Of a DNA stretch of 64,000 nt, positions 1 through 10,513 are shown piece after piece. Positions within the stretch are counted from its first letter, which is position 1. Each line of letters starts with the position of its first letter. Under the pieces are notes generated by a model. That model saw nothing but the letters and a program-made list of their open reading frames with translations. It was not told the DNA's origin and made no database searches. A program made the position numbers and the translations under genes. Source of the stretch: Ananas comosus (lineage: Eukaryota; Streptophyta; Magnoliopsida; Poales; Bromeliaceae); contig NC_033641.1 in the NCBI RefSeq assembly GCF_001540865.1, positions 3,716,540 through 3,780,539 of the forward strand. Direction: 5' to 3'.

Positions 1-564
1 CTTTCAGCAGTTTATTTACATGCTCTTTTCTATTGCTTATTACTATTAGCATTACTTACCCTTATTTTTGGGGCCTAGTGGAGCAGGAGCTGAGGTCAGT
101 AATTGCCCACTGGGAACTATAAATTATAGTTCTCACGCCCTCTTTTTCTCGATGTTTTTCAGAGCCTTCCACGCAGGGAGAGGCCAGGGATCGCGGAAAG
201 GGTATCGCCTCGGGCTAGCGTGCTTACCGAGGGATCGTTCGATAGGTGGTCTACCTCTCGTGTTATCTTTTTGGGAGAGGTTGAGAGTTGTACCCGTATA
301 TGTATAGAGACCACCATTTTTGTACTACAGACAGATATTGTACTACTTATGATTTCTTTTTTTTGTCTAGCTTTACTTCTTTACTTTGGTGTAGATGTTA
401 GAACTATATTCGCTCTGATATCATTAGTTGCTAGTTATTTCACTTCTTTATCTGCTCTATCTCTTGCTTACTTCCGCTTTTCTTGTAGACGCCTTATATG
501 TGTTGACATATGGCGGGTCTGGGCACGCTACCGGGAGGGCCTCCGCCGGTCCCGGGGCGTGACA
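1..564 (+). mobile_element. 3' part of a Ty3/gypsy Del-like LTR
   Basis: The sequence is collinear with 3540-4062 of the solo LTR described below: the GGGCCTAGTGG segment, the palindromic AACTAT/ATAGTT stem-loop, the ATATGGCGGGTCTGGGCACGC segment and the terminal GGGGCGTGACA. It is therefore the 3' portion of a plus-strand LTR whose start lies before the window. No primer-binding site follows the terminal ACA, so it is a solo LTR or a 3' LTR. The bases after it (GAAGC) would be the target duplication if it is solo, but the other copy is outside the window. Confidence 0.85.
114..132 (+). promoter_or_regulatory. Conserved LTR stem-loop (AACTAT/ATAGTT arms)
   Basis: GAACTATAA-A-TTATAGTTC is a perfect 9-bp inverted repeat with a one-base loop, flanked by CCCACTGG and TCTCACGCC. 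Equivalent stem-loops occur at the same place in other LTRs (3612-3630, 21648-21665, 30033-30050, 41589-41605, 54982-54999), with different loops and intact pairing. It lies about 430 bp before the LTR end and upstream of a pyrimidine-rich TTTTTCAG. A role in transcript 3' processing, dimerisation or packaging is inference. Confidence 0.5.
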
Positions 565-1446
565 GAAGCATTCTAATACCATCACTAAGCCATTCGTATC
601 ATCCCTAGGGCATCTAGCATGATCCCTAGTTAACCACCATGAGAGCACCTTGAAAAACAAAGGATTTTCATCGGTTTAAGGTCTCTAGAGAGTTTCTACA
701 CTTGCAAGAAGTCCAAAACTCCAAAACTTAGAGTGTAAATCCTAACCCTAGAGGTGTTCTTGTAAAACAACTCACCTTAGCCCAAGCTCTTCCAAGTCCT
801 CCTTGTTGGAGAGCTTCTAGAACCTCCAAAACCTCCAAAATTCCACTCCAAGGCTTCTTCTCCACCTTCTCCTTGCTCTAGGGCAAGATCTCTAGAGAAA
901 GTAAGAGAGAAATGAGAGGGAGAGAGTGAGGGGGTGTTTGCTGTGAAGGAGTGGAGGGTTGGGTTTATTACATGTTGTAACATTTGCAACTAAGCCCCCC
1001 AAAGCATCTAATTTATAGCAGACCTCAATGTTGCTGCCAGACCAAAGTGTATCGGTACACGTTATTTTGTACCGATACATTTTCTGCGCAGAGACAACCC
1101 GAGAGCAAGGTTCTCGGATTTTACCAAAGTGTACCGGTACACACCAGGGGTGTACCGGTACATTTTCTATGAAAACTCAAACCCGAGAGCTACTCTTCTC
1201 GGGCTGCAGGGCTGTACCGGTGACAACTCGATGGTTGTACCGGTACACTTTGCCCAAAATATTGGTTTTGCGCAATTCTATTTCGCACCGATCGATACTA
1301 AAACCTTTCTAACACCTCTTAAACTCATTTTTAACCCTTCCAACACTGTTGAAATGCTAAATGCAACTTGTTCATCCATCTTTTTCGCATACTTTAGTCA
1401 ATTTGGCTAAAATTTAATAATCGTTCTCGAGATTTCAGTATGTTAC
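565..1446 (-). mobile_element. 5' part of a gypsy LTR, minus strand
   Basis: On the minus strand this begins TGTAACATACTGAAA. The last base of that start, an A at 4068, was separated from it by the solo LTR inserted at 1447. The stretch carries ACCGGT palindromes at about 1047-1250 and a TATA-like CTATAAATTA (minus strand, near 1008-1017). The region below 970 (AG-rich, GAGAGAGTGAGG) corresponds to the leader after the promoter. The left side is cut by the LTR ending at 564, so the rest of this LTR is probably outside the window. Confidence 0.7.
1047..1250. promoter_or_regulatory. Cluster of ACCGGT palindromes in LTR U3
   Basis: GTACCGGTAC or close variants (GTATCGGTAC, GTACCGATAC, GTACCGGTGAC) occur near 1050, 1069, 1132, 1152, 1215 and 1237, several of them about 20-22 bp apart. 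Between them lie CCCGAGAGC...TTCTCGGG arms. The cluster is upstream of the TATA-like box of the minus-strand LTR. A transcription-factor binding role is inference. Confidence 0.5.
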
Positions 1447-1644
1447 TGTGACGCACTGGACCTTTGCAAATTGCGAGGTTCGAGTGTTTGGACAGTGTCC
1501 CGAGTTTTTTCAGACTTTCTGGTGAGTCGTTGACAGTGTTCCGACCTATGGCTCGCATCCCGAGAATTGTAGTATTTTATGTAGCGCTAAGGTCACCAAA
1601 GAGTTGGACTTAGGCTACCCTCGGATTGCATTCTGCACGAGGTG

Positions 1645-1800
1645 TAACCGGTGACAGGTTGATGGCTGAACCGGTACACATCTTGTACCGGTACACCCTT
1701 GATGGTTGTACCGGTACACTTGTAGCGAATTTCAAACCCGAGCCTCGGGTTTGCATTTTCGTAGGATGTGTACCGGTACACTTTCCCGTGTACCGGTACA
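1645..1800. promoter_or_regulatory. ACCGGT palindrome array in U3 of solo LTR
   Basis: There are six units. GTAACCGGTGAC and AACCGGTACAC come first, then four copies of GTACCGGTACAC at about 1686, 1708, 1770 and 1791. Nearest-neighbour spacing is 21-22 bp. A near-perfect palindrome CCCGAGCCTCGGG lies between the pairs at about 1738. The array ends roughly 55 bp before the TATA-like box. Confidence 0.6.
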
Positions 1801-3611
1801 CTTTGGCAGAATCTGAGCAGTTTGAACTGCAGTGGGTTTTTCGCAATTGTGGCTCTCTATATGTATCCCCCACGCCCTTGGGACTTCTCCTGAGCTTGGG
1901 ACCAGCAAGAGAAGAGGTAAGGGAGCCCTCCACACTCCCCCCTTTGATTCCTTTGGTTTTATTTAAATTTAGAGAGATTAAAGCCCTCTTTTTGCTCTTT
2001 TTTGGGTGTTGGAGGCTTTTCCCACCATTGGAGCTTGGGTTTATACTTGGTTGAGGGATGATCCTTGAAGTTTGAGGACTTTGAGTTTGGTTTGAAGCTT
2101 TCTAGAGGTAAGTGACTAGATCTTTTCCTCTAGATTTGAATTTTAGAGATTTCCTTGAGATGAAACCCTAGATGAGGTTTTAGGGCTTATATTTGGGCAT
2201 TTTTGATCTAGGGCTTTTGGACCTAAATTGGTTGGATTAGAACCTTCCTTGGGCTTGGATTGGAAGGGATTTAGCTCTCTTTTGGAGCTTGAGAGAGATT
2301 TTCCACACATTAGGTGAGTTTTAGCCCTTTTGCTAAATTTGTTAAAGTTTGATCTTATAGTCGATCGTAATGCCCGTGTATCTTGTCGCTCAATACTTTT
2401 AGGGCATTTTGAGACTCGGGGACAACTTTGTTCGGCGAAACGAGGCCCTACGCGACGGTTCGGTGGGTTTGACCTAGCCACACAATGAGAAATTCTCATT
2501 TGTGCTTAATTAAGTATCGTTAAATGAAAAAGCATGCATATTCTTGTTATATGTATTTATTGTGAATTTTAGAATGCTTAAAATGCCTATGTTACATATA
2601 GTAAAATTTTGGGCCTCTATGTAGTAGAGAGCATGCATGTGTGATATAGCATTCTGGTTGAGATTTGAAACTAAGATCCCTATTATGAAAATGAACCTTA
2701 CTTTCATGCATTTAGCTTATTTGCCAATTGTGACATTAGGGATTTTTGAAAGCCTAGAGAGGCTTGAGGACTTAGATGATTTGAGAGATTGGGCCAATGT
2801 CATAAAGAGGCATTGGGCCCGGGCTAAAGTGAACCTAGCTAGTATTGTTTTAATTGGAATATGGAACATGAATTGGGCATGATTAGTTGTGATGCTTAAG
2901 TGTCATAAAGAGGCACTAAGCAAGTGTGTGCGTTGGAGCGTCACTTTGAGACTTTGGACTAGATCCTTGGGATGCTAGTGACCTTGCCATGTGAGAGGCA
3001 TGAGAGTAGAGTACTTGAGACTTTGACCTTGCTTGTTTGCCATTTGTGCTCATTCGCACATGCTTGTGAGGGTCGCTCCCTACAAGCCGGCACTCCGGAG
3101 TTAGCCTACGCGACTTATGTTCGCTCGTGCGGTATTGAGAAGCCTACGGGGTCGAGTGGGACAGACACATTCCAAGAGTAGGGATGTTGGGCTACCACAG
3201 GCACTTAGGCGGCACAAGTTGGACTACCTTTGGTAGGTCCTTAAGTGGAAATGGAAATCGACACGGGGTTGAGAGTGGTTAATCACTACTAGATAGGTTA
3301 GTAGTTGAATGACATTTATATGCTTTTAGCATAGGGTTGAGACATGTAGTATACTTGATAGTCTCCTTTTGTATTAAAGCATACTTGGTTGCCATGACAG
3401 AACTGATGCATAATGTATTCATAAAGGTTAATGATTTACTATTTTGATATCATAGATGTACATCACCATGACATCGTTTATACTTGAGTTTGGTAATTTA
3501 GCATTTAATTAGGCTTTCATATCGCAGTCATTATTGCTATTATTATTGTACTTATCCTTTTCTTTTGGGGCCTAGTGGTGCATAGAGCTCAGGTCAGTAA
3601 TTGCCCACTGG

Positions 3612-3630
3612 GAACTATAAGTTATAGTTC
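3612..3630 (+). promoter_or_regulatory. Conserved LTR stem-loop
   Basis: GAACTATAA-G-TTATAGTTC is the same 9-bp stem as at 114-132, with A changed to G in the loop. It is followed by TCTCACGCC and a pyrimidine tract ending TTTTTCAG. Confidence 0.5.
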
Positions 3631-4068
3631 TCACGCCTTCCTTTTCTCGATGTTTTTCAGAGCCTTCCACGCAGGGTGAGGCTAGGGATCGCGGGAAGGG
3701 AGTTTCTACGAGCTAGCTTCCTTCGAGGACGAGTTGCTAGGTGGTCTACCTCTATATGTCTTATTTTATTTTGCGAGAGGTTGAGGGTGTTACCAGTGTA
3801 CTAGAGACCACCATTTTTGTACTAGAGACAGTTATTGTACTACTTATGACTCCTTTTATTGTCTCGCTTTACTCCTGTACTTTGATGTAGATGTTAGAAC
3901 TATACTCGCTCTGATATTATTAGTTACTAGTTATTTCACTTCTTTTATTTGTTCTATCTCTTGCTTTACTTCCGCTTTTGTTGTAGACGCCTTATATGTG
4001 TTGACATATGGCGGGTCTGGGCACGCTACCGGGAGGGCCCCCGCCGGTCTCGGGGCGTGACAGTTACA

Positions 4069-4312
4069 GTATCGGTACTCGGACTCGCGTACCGGTACCA
4101 GGCCAATCTAGTACCGATACCTAGTTTTCCATCATCGGTACCTATTACAAGTTCTGAAACTTATGCAAATTTTAGCTTTCGGAGCCCATTTTCAAGTCTA
4201 GTTTGGTCCGAAAACACCCAAATGCTCTCCAAACTTCACTCGAACTTATTTAATAGCTTTTTAAGCTAGTTCCCACCAAAACTTTACAATTGGAGAAGTT
4301 CGGGTTCTTACA
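4069..4312 (-). mobile_element. 5' fragment of another gypsy LTR, minus strand
   Basis: On the minus strand it starts TGTAAGAACCCGAACTTCTCC and then GGTGGGAACTAGCTTAAAAAGC, which resembles the start of the LTR at 52783 (TGTAATATACCGAACTTC ... GGGAACTAGCTTAAAAG). It contains ACCGGT-type palindromes near 4073, 4093, 4112 and 4135 (GTATCGGTAC, GTACCGGTACC, GTACCGATACC). It is truncated on the left by the neighbouring LTR. Confidence 0.6.
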
Positions 4313-4384
4313 GGGGGTTGCTTGGTGTACACGGCAGGTCTGTACACGTGTTAGGCTGGCTTCCGCTGGAGCCCGGGCATGACA
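4313..4384 (+). mobile_element. Terminal remnant of an LTR (ends GCCCGGGCATGACA)
   Basis: Only about 70 bp remain. The end GAGCCCGGGCATGACA is a divergent version of the CGGGGCGTGACA terminus used by the other gypsy LTRs here. It abuts the copia LTR fragment on its right. Confidence 0.4.
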
Positions 4385-4680
4385 TAAACCTTATCATCTG
4401 TTTAGTTTTGTTCTTATCTCATAGATAATTTTAATGTTAATCAAGCTTGTTAGGAGGTTTTGGATTAGATTAGATTGTACTTATTCATATCAAGTACAAG
4501 CCCTATAAATAGAGGCATTGCGATGTGATTATGTTTAAGCAAGAGAAATAGAGTTCATCTTCTCTAATTAATTTCTTCTTCTCTATTTTATTTTTTATTC
4601 TTGTTCTAATTAATTGCAATAAAGCGGCCTCAAAGCCACATACCTGAGATCGAAGCCTCATTCAGCAAGATGTCAATTAT
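4385..4680 (+). mobile_element. Ty1/copia LTR fragment and leader with TATA box
   Basis: A TATA box (CCTATAAATAGAGGC at 4501-4515) is followed by GAGAAATAGAGTTCATCTTC and a T-rich stretch, as in the R/U5 part of a copia LTR. The upstream part is truncated at 4384. The short leader runs to the gag start at 4681. No clear primer-binding site remains. Confidence 0.5.
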
Positions 4681-5577
4681 ATGCAACTTCAAGTTCCTCA
4701 CCTCATGAAGCACAACTATGATAATTGGAGTATACAGATGAAGGCCTTGTTCGGTCTCAGGATCTCTTGGAGGTAGTTACTAGAGGCTATGTAGACCCTT
4801 CAGATGAAGTTGCACTTCAAGCAAATCAACATATAGCTCTAAAATAGTCGTGAACAAAAGGATCAAAAGGCCCTCTTCATCATCTATCAGGGCCTAGATG
4901 AGGCTGATTTTGAAAAAGTTTCGATCGCAACCACCTCAAAACAATGGGGGATGCTCGCAAATATCTACAAAGACGAAAAGAAGGTGAAAAAAGTCTGCCT
5001 ACAAACTCTATAAGGCGAAATCGAAATCCTGAAGATGATGGAGTTGAAGACATCTCTGATTATGTGACAAGAGTTCTCATTGTGGTGAATCAACTACGAA
5101 GAAACGGCTAGAAATTAGAAGAGATACATGAAGTTGAAAAAAAATTCTTCATATATTAAATAAAATATTTGTATATGTGGTTGTAGCAATTGAAGAGGCA
5201 AAAGATCTAGATGCATTGATGGTCGATCAACTCTTGGGCTCATTGCACGTCCATGAGCAATGGATGAACAAGGAGAATGAAGAATGTTTAGAACAAGCCC
5301 TTCAAATAGAGCTTTCAACGAAGGAGGGCATGGAAGGATTGAAGATCGACAAATATTCATCAGATCATTATCAAGGTCGAGGCAGAGGTCGCGGTAGAGG
5401 CTACGGGCGATCGTGGCGGTGGATGAGGAGGTCGAGAAAGAGATGAAAGAAGAAATCAAAATAGTGGAGATGAAAAAGGAGAAGTAAGAGGACAGAGGTG
5501 CCGATCCAATATTCGTTGTTATATTTGCAAAAAAGCATGTTCATTATGCATTGAATTGTTATTATAAAAATAATGAA
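4681..5577 (+). pseudogene. Ty1/copia gag pseudogene
   Basis: From the ATG at 4681 the frame reads MQLQVPHLMKHNYDNWSIQM, the usual start of plant copia Gag, where it assembles the virus-like particle. The message then breaks repeatedly through frameshifts and stops. Collinear pieces can still be followed: DVTRVL-like text near 5060, a Q/E-rich stretch near 5200-5340, and an Arg/Gly-rich segment (5371-5440, GRGRGRGRGYGRS) that precedes the zinc knuckle in this family. A damaged CCHC knuckle lies at about 5518-5560 (C-Y-I-C, then H and C in another frame). No protease, integrase or RT follows, because a CACTA end begins at 5578. Confidence 0.7.
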
Positions 5578-6243
5578 CACTACAAGAAAAAGGCTTTTTA
5601 GTGACCAACTTTAGCTAACTAGTTTTCCTAAGTGGTTACTAAAAGTGCAAAAAATATAAATCAACTTTCAGGCTGTCCAAAAGGGCCAGATTTTTATTGA
5701 CCAAAAATTATTTGGTCATCTTAATTTGGATTTGGCCCGCCGCAAAAGCCCAAAGGTGTGATGCTATAGGAAAAGGTGCCTTCTTTTTCATTACGCACTA
5801 CTTTTTTCACCTACCCCTTCTCTTCCCCCTGACGTTTTTTTTTTAACCTGGCCATCTTCTCCCTCCCCTCTCCCACCACTCCCTCAACCTGGCCATCTTT
5901 TCCCTCCCCTCTCCCACCACTCCCTCTTTTCTCACCATACAATCTGAAGCAAGTCATCAACATCAGAGGCAGTGTGCTGTATTTGGGCATGAAAGTAAGT
6001 GACCATACATGGCTAAGGAGTATGGTGTTGCATTTAGGTCTTTGAGCAATTAAAGCAACCTTTGGGGATCTTGTGGTTCAATATGCTTCTTCTCAACCTC
6101 TATTTCTCTCGAGTTACTACCAAGTAGATAACTTCTAGGTTTTTTTTCTTCTTTTTTATGATCTTAGTGAAAACCCGACTTGTTAAGGTTAGTGAAAAAT
6201 TAAACTACAATCCTCTAGATTTAAGAAGTTTATTTTTTCCCCC

Positions 6244-6248
<5 letters not shown>

Positions 6249-6302
<54 letters not shown>
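6249..6302. repeat. (TA)n microsatellite
   Basis: About 27 uninterrupted TA dinucleotides lie inside the CACTA element, shortly before an N gap. The repeat may have contributed to the assembly break. Confidence 0.95.
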
Positions 6303-6305
<3 letters not shown>

Positions 6306-6338
6306 GAGCTCCTATACTTTTAAAAGTATCAAGTTATT

Positions 6339-6363
6339 NNNNNNNNNNNNNNNNNNNNNNNNN
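6339..6363. other. Assembly gap (25 N)
   Basis: A short run of undetermined bases follows the TA repeat. The sequence after it (AGCGCAGCAGCGCTCTACCC) has a different composition from that before it, so continuity across the gap is not assured. Confidence 0.99.
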
Positions 6364-6570
6364 AGCGCAGCAGCGCTCTACCCGCCCGTCCATCAGATAT
6401 TTGCGCAGGGTTACTTCCATTAATATTCTTCTCCATAGTTAATAATCCATTAAGTAATAAAGGTAAAGGCTGAAGATTAAGAGAGGTTTCCTATTCGGTT
6501 TCCTATTTATACCTCTAATAATTTGGATAAAACACCCTATTGTTAGAATTTAGGGTATTATACGTCTGGC

Positions 6571-6775
6571 AGCCTTTACAGGAAGCTCTCACTATCAGAC
6601 CTGCTAGACAAAACTAATATATATACTATAATATATATATATAATATGAATAGTATATATATAATATAATATATATATAATAAATATATATAATATATAT
6701 ATATTAGTATAATATAGTATATATATATATATTAGTTTTTGTTAGCAGTTTGATAGTGAGAGCTTTGTAAAGCTC
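6571..6775. repeat. AT-rich foldback (MITE-like inverted repeat)
   Basis: Left arm 6571-6620 and right arm 6731-6775 are imperfect inverted copies (AGCTCTCACTATCA against TGATAGTGAGAGCT, ACAAAACTAATAT against ATTAGTTTTTGT), about 80 percent identical. The 110 bp between them is nearly pure A/T and could itself fold. No target duplication is obvious, so family and mechanism are open. Confidence 0.55.
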
Positions 6776-8099
6776 CAGGTAAGCATCTACAAGCACCAAA
6801 ATTCACCCAAATTTTACTAGCATCTTGCATATTCTTATCTATTTCTTTGTAAGGATTAGTCACCCACTTGAGTTCCGTATCTACTGAGATTTGGTACATT
6901 TTTAATTAAATTCTGTTGATTTGGTATTGGTTCATCTATATAATTTTCTTTATATCTTCAATCTAATTAAAATTTCTATTTCTATAGGTCCTAATTTGGG
7001 TTAACAATTAAGACCGTATATTCTTTTATGGAAAAACTAATGGATTGGAAACTTTATTTTGGTTTCTTCATGATGTTTTTGGTTATGATAGATATTTTTT
7101 AGCTTTAAGCTAGACTCAATCCCACTTATGAAATCTCTATTTTATATTGTTTTGTTTGAAAGCATAAGATCTTTTAGGATTGATTCCTATGATCAAATAG
7201 ATTTACATGTGGACGTATCAATTAATTGTAATGCAATAATAAGAAAACTCGGGTCTATTTTTTTCGTCCGTTTTTTCCTTGTTTTAAAGCATAGATCTCC
7301 CTAGATTGACTATTGCAAATAATATATGAGGCCGTGGTTCCTAAGTTTGCAAAATGTATTACGTAAGATTGTAACAGAACCTCTCCGAGTATGGGGAAAA
7401 CAAAGAAATCCAATTTTATTTTTCTTGGTGTAAGGACTGAGATTTTGGCAGTATAGTTAAACTATCTGTTGATGATGTTTTTGTGTGTATTTTAATTACA
7501 AAAGCACTCGTTAAGTTTCGGGAGAAAACGGGTTAAAATGGAGATTTTACGCGATCTTTAGTTTTCACTTAAAGTGAATAGTAACCTGATTTTTCGGAGA
7601 GGCCAAGGTGTAGAGATGGCTTCTAGCGCGTATCGGACTCCGTTCATAGCGATCCAATAGATCGTTATCAATGGTTCGACTATTTCGGAACCATTGGCTC
7701 TGACGGATTTGAGGTTTGATGTACGGATTTCAATAAAAATAGAGATACATATATTATATGTATTTGTGTGCGGGTTTTGCCATTTGGAGAGAGGATGAGT
7801 TTCCTCGCGAATCTGCGACCAAACCAGGTGAAACAAACTCTGGATTTGTTGTCTCTGTCATTCTAATCACACTGGTGCGATCCATTCGCAAATCTGACGG
7901 ACGAATCTCCTGATATCGCGCGTTGATCGAGGAAGGGTCTTTGATGGCAAAATGGTAATTTAGCGATAAGCCCTACATTTGATGTACCCTTTTTCGTGAA
8001 TTTGAATGTGGAGGTGTATTCGCACATTTCACTCGCGCTGTGAGGGACTCAGTTTAAAATACCGGGTTTTGAGGGACTTTTGCGCAAACTAGAGTTTGG

Positions 8100-8108
8100 T
8101 ATATATAG
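8100..8108 (+). promoter_or_regulatory. TATA box of the long solo LTR
   Basis: TATATATAG lies about 670 bp after the LTR start and directly before the GC-rich leader. The position suits a U3/R boundary. Confidence 0.5.
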
Positions 8109-8149
8109 TATTCTAGGGTTTTCATCCTTGAAACCCTAACCCTAGCCCT

Positions 8150-8870
8150 TGCCACCTTGAGATGCGTCCCCAGTCACCTTCACCTCTCTTCCCTGCTCTC
8201 GCCGCGCGCACCCCGGCCGCCGGTGCGGGCCTCCAACAGCCGGAGTAAGCTGCATTGCCTCCATCTCCCTCAACTCCTCCACCACCTCTGCCCGTGGACC
8301 ACCCAGGGTGATCCTCACCCTTGATCGCCCTCTTTGGCAGCGGCCCCAACCTCCGGAGACCTCCCCCGGCCAGTTGCCACCTCCCTCGCGCGCCGCCACT
8401 ACCGTCCCACTAGCTTGCGATTTCGTGGAGCAGCTCGGCCGAGGAAGCCCTAGCTTCTTGGCCTGCGCACCGCCGCCGCCTTGGGTCAGCCGTGTCGCCT
8501 CCCCCGGAGCCCTGGCGACCTTCCGTTGCTGACTGCCACCATCGCCGAGCGCCGCCATCGCTCTGCAGCCACCCTGCGGGCTCCTTAGGCGAGCTCGGGC
8601 CGAGCTGATCTTCCTCGTGCCGCCGCCGCCTGGGATCGGCCACGCCGCTTCCCTCCGGCCTCCAGCAGTCCTCCGCCGTCGCCCCTGAGCTCCCCGCCGG
8701 CCGCCGTGGCCTCCATTGCTCCTGAACCCGAACCCAAACCCTAGCCCGTGCAGGCTCGGGTTGCCCCATTGCCGCCGCCGCCAGCCGGCTCGAGCATCGA
8801 CCCTCCCCCATCGGCCGCACCCATCTGCCGCCGGTGCAGCCGCCATCGAGTCACCGTTGGCCATGCCCTA
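8150..8870 (+). other. GC-rich leader block inside the LTR
   Basis: About 720 bp is much richer in G+C than its surroundings, with many GCCGCC and CTCC runs. It begins after ACCCTAACCCTAGCCC and ends near TAGCTCCTACTGCTCCGGTAAGC, which looks like a splice donor. It has open frames on both strands because it is GC-rich (240 aa antisense, 136 aa antisense, 74 aa sense), but none matches a family I know. It could be an untranslated leader typical of this LTR or captured exon sequence. Confidence 0.4.
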
Positions 8871-9903
8871 GCTCCTACTGCTCCGGTAAGCATAGTCTAG
8901 GGCTTTTGACTACTGTTCTGGGTTACGCACACTTTTTCGACGATCCGAGGCTGTCCCAGTGCCTTCGAAGGTGAGCACGGTGATCTCTGGTCAGTGCTGA
9001 TCACAGTGCTTACCTCACTTAGGATCAGCGGTTGCCAAAACTGTATTTTCGGCGTAGTTTTCCCGGAGTGTGCGCTGTTCGCTGAATGTTCGGGTCGCTC
9101 CCGCGCCTCCTATAGTGAGCCGTTGTACTCCGGATCGTGAGCACGGCCTCCAACACGTTGAGACCTGTCAGTACGTGTCTCGACGAACCTTGGAAGTCCT
9201 CGGTTTGCGTTAAGGAGCCACAAAATCACCTTATTTATATAAAATATTAGGATTTTATGTAAATATAGGGATTTTTATGTAATTGTGCATCTTGTGGCTA
9301 CTGTGGATAGTACGTGTGTGTATGGTGACCTCTGGACAGATTGGCCAACTGATAGCTTTCCCGAAAATCGAATGGCGATTTCAGTGCGTGTTTCGGTGAA
9401 ATTTGCCGGCGGAACGTGGTTTCGGTTCGAATTTCATCCGACAGTGTTTATTTGCCTTGAGAGTTTTCACTGAGCCTTGTCCCCTGGTCACGATCATCAT
9501 ATCGTGTGTTCGGAGATGACGGGTGAGCGATGGAGGGTTTCGGTGTCGAAATTGACATTTCCGGGAACCTGGATCGAACAATTATCCGACGATAATTGTT
9601 TGTTTGTGTTGCCTTGTGTTTGCTACCAAGACATCCAAATCGATGTATTTTGTGGCAGTGGGTGACTCGTGGCACGAGTCGATGAGTTTCGGGACACTTA
9701 GTGGGTCCCGACGGCGTCCCGGTGTGATTTTCAGGACTTCCGGCAAGTTACGGTGAACGGTTTTAGAAAACCAATTTCGTGGATTTGTGTGGGGTTCATG
9801 AGTCATGTATTTTGGATTTGTGGGTTGGATGCTGACCCGGTGGATCTTCTTAGGCCCGGTTGACTTGTTGCGCACCTAGATTTCGACACGATTGTGACAG
9901 ATG

Positions 9904-10513
9904 TGTCACGCCCCGGGACCGGCGGAGGCCCTCCCGGTAGCGTGCCCAGACCCGCCATATGTCTACACATATAAGGCGTTTACAATAAAAGCGGAAGTAA
10001 AGCAAGAGATAGAACAAATAAAAGAAATGAAATAACTAGCAACTAATGATATCAGAGCGAGTAAAGTTCTATCATCTACACCAAAGTATAGAAATAAAGC
10101 TAGACAATAAAAGAAACAATAAGTAGTACAACATCTGCCTCAAGTACAAAAATGGTGGTCTCTATACATATACGGGTACAACTCTCAACCTCTCACAANG
10201 AAAAACCAACGTTCGGGAACCGGTCTCTCCCTGCGCGGGACCGGTCTCTCACTGCGTAGACGCGCTCGGGGACCGGTCTCGCCCGCCAGGGACCGATTGC
10301 CTCAAGGCTGCCGCAGCACTGCTCACTGGGGGACCGGTCTCTCCTTTCAGGGACCGGTCCCCGAGAGTAAAAACTCTCAGGACTGTCCAGAATTTCAGTT
10401 TTCGAACTTTTTAGGTCGAAAAGTATTCTACAACCCTCCACCAAGTGTGGGAAAAGCTCGAAATACATCCAAACACTCGGACCTCGCAATTTGCAAGGGT
10501 CCAGTGTGTTACA
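9904..10513 (-). mobile_element. Nested solo LTR, shortened at an N, TSD AGATG
   Basis: On the plus strand it starts TGTCACGCCCCGGGACC and ends GTCCAGTGTGTTACA, so it is a minus-strand copy of the common Del-like LTR. Perfect repeats AGATG flank it (9899-9903 and 10514-10518). It is only 610 bp, where relatives are 2.4-2.9 kb. The join between the R/U5-like part (to 10198) and the U3-like part (from 10200) is a single N, so the missing 2 kb is probably an assembly collapse. The U3 part carries GGGACCGGTCTC-type palindromes at 10215-10360. Confidence 0.88.
10215..10365. promoter_or_regulatory. GGGACCGGTCYC palindrome cluster
   Basis: ACCGGTCTC or ACCGGTCCC units occur near 10219, 10239, 10273, 10331 and 10353, mostly with flanking GGG and CTC. 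This is the second flavour of the ACCGGT array, at the position taken by GTACCGGTAC in other LTRs. Confidence 0.5.

Larger units (their letters stand above)
1447..4062 (+). mobile_element. Solo LTR, Del-like gypsy, 2.6 kb, TSD GTTAC
   Basis: It starts TGTGACGCACTGGACC and ends CGGGGCGTGACA. It is flanked by perfect 5-bp direct repeats GTTAC (1442-1446 and 4063-4067), with no internal region, so it is the product of recombination between the LTRs of a full element. In order it has a palindrome cluster (1645-1800), a TATA-like CTCTATATGTATCC (near 1855), a leader with GAGCTTGG and TAGGGTTT segments, the stem-loop at 3612-3630, and the conserved tail with ATATGGCGGGTCTGGGC. It sits in the opposite orientation within the end of another LTR (565-1446). 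Confidence 0.93.
5578..7428 (+). mobile_element. Left part of a CACTA (En/Spm) DNA transposon
   Basis: The terminus CACTACAAGAAAAAGG is the diagnostic CACTA end. It is followed by short subterminal motifs (AGTGACCAA, AGTGGTTACTAAAAG, GACCAAAAATTATTTGG) typical of these ends. The 3 bases before it (GAA) would be the target duplication. The internal part holds a long TA repeat, an N gap, an AT-rich foldback and about 650 bp with no recognisable coding. It is interrupted at 7428 by a solo LTR and resumes at 11980, where transposase-like exons occur. I found no matching right end (CTTGTAGTG), so the right terminus is lost or hidden. Confidence 0.75.

Noticed and set aside
1129..1410. Open frames rich in VPVH, YRYT and CTGT repeats (also at 1626, 15317, 23583, 32017, 43259)
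   Set aside because: They are translations of the palindromic GTACCGGTAC arrays in all frames on both strands, not proteins.
8142..8864. 240-aa antisense open frame
   Set aside because: It lies in very GC-rich DNA where stops are rare. The product is Gly/Arg/Ala-rich without domains, and overlapping frames of similar quality exist on the other strand.
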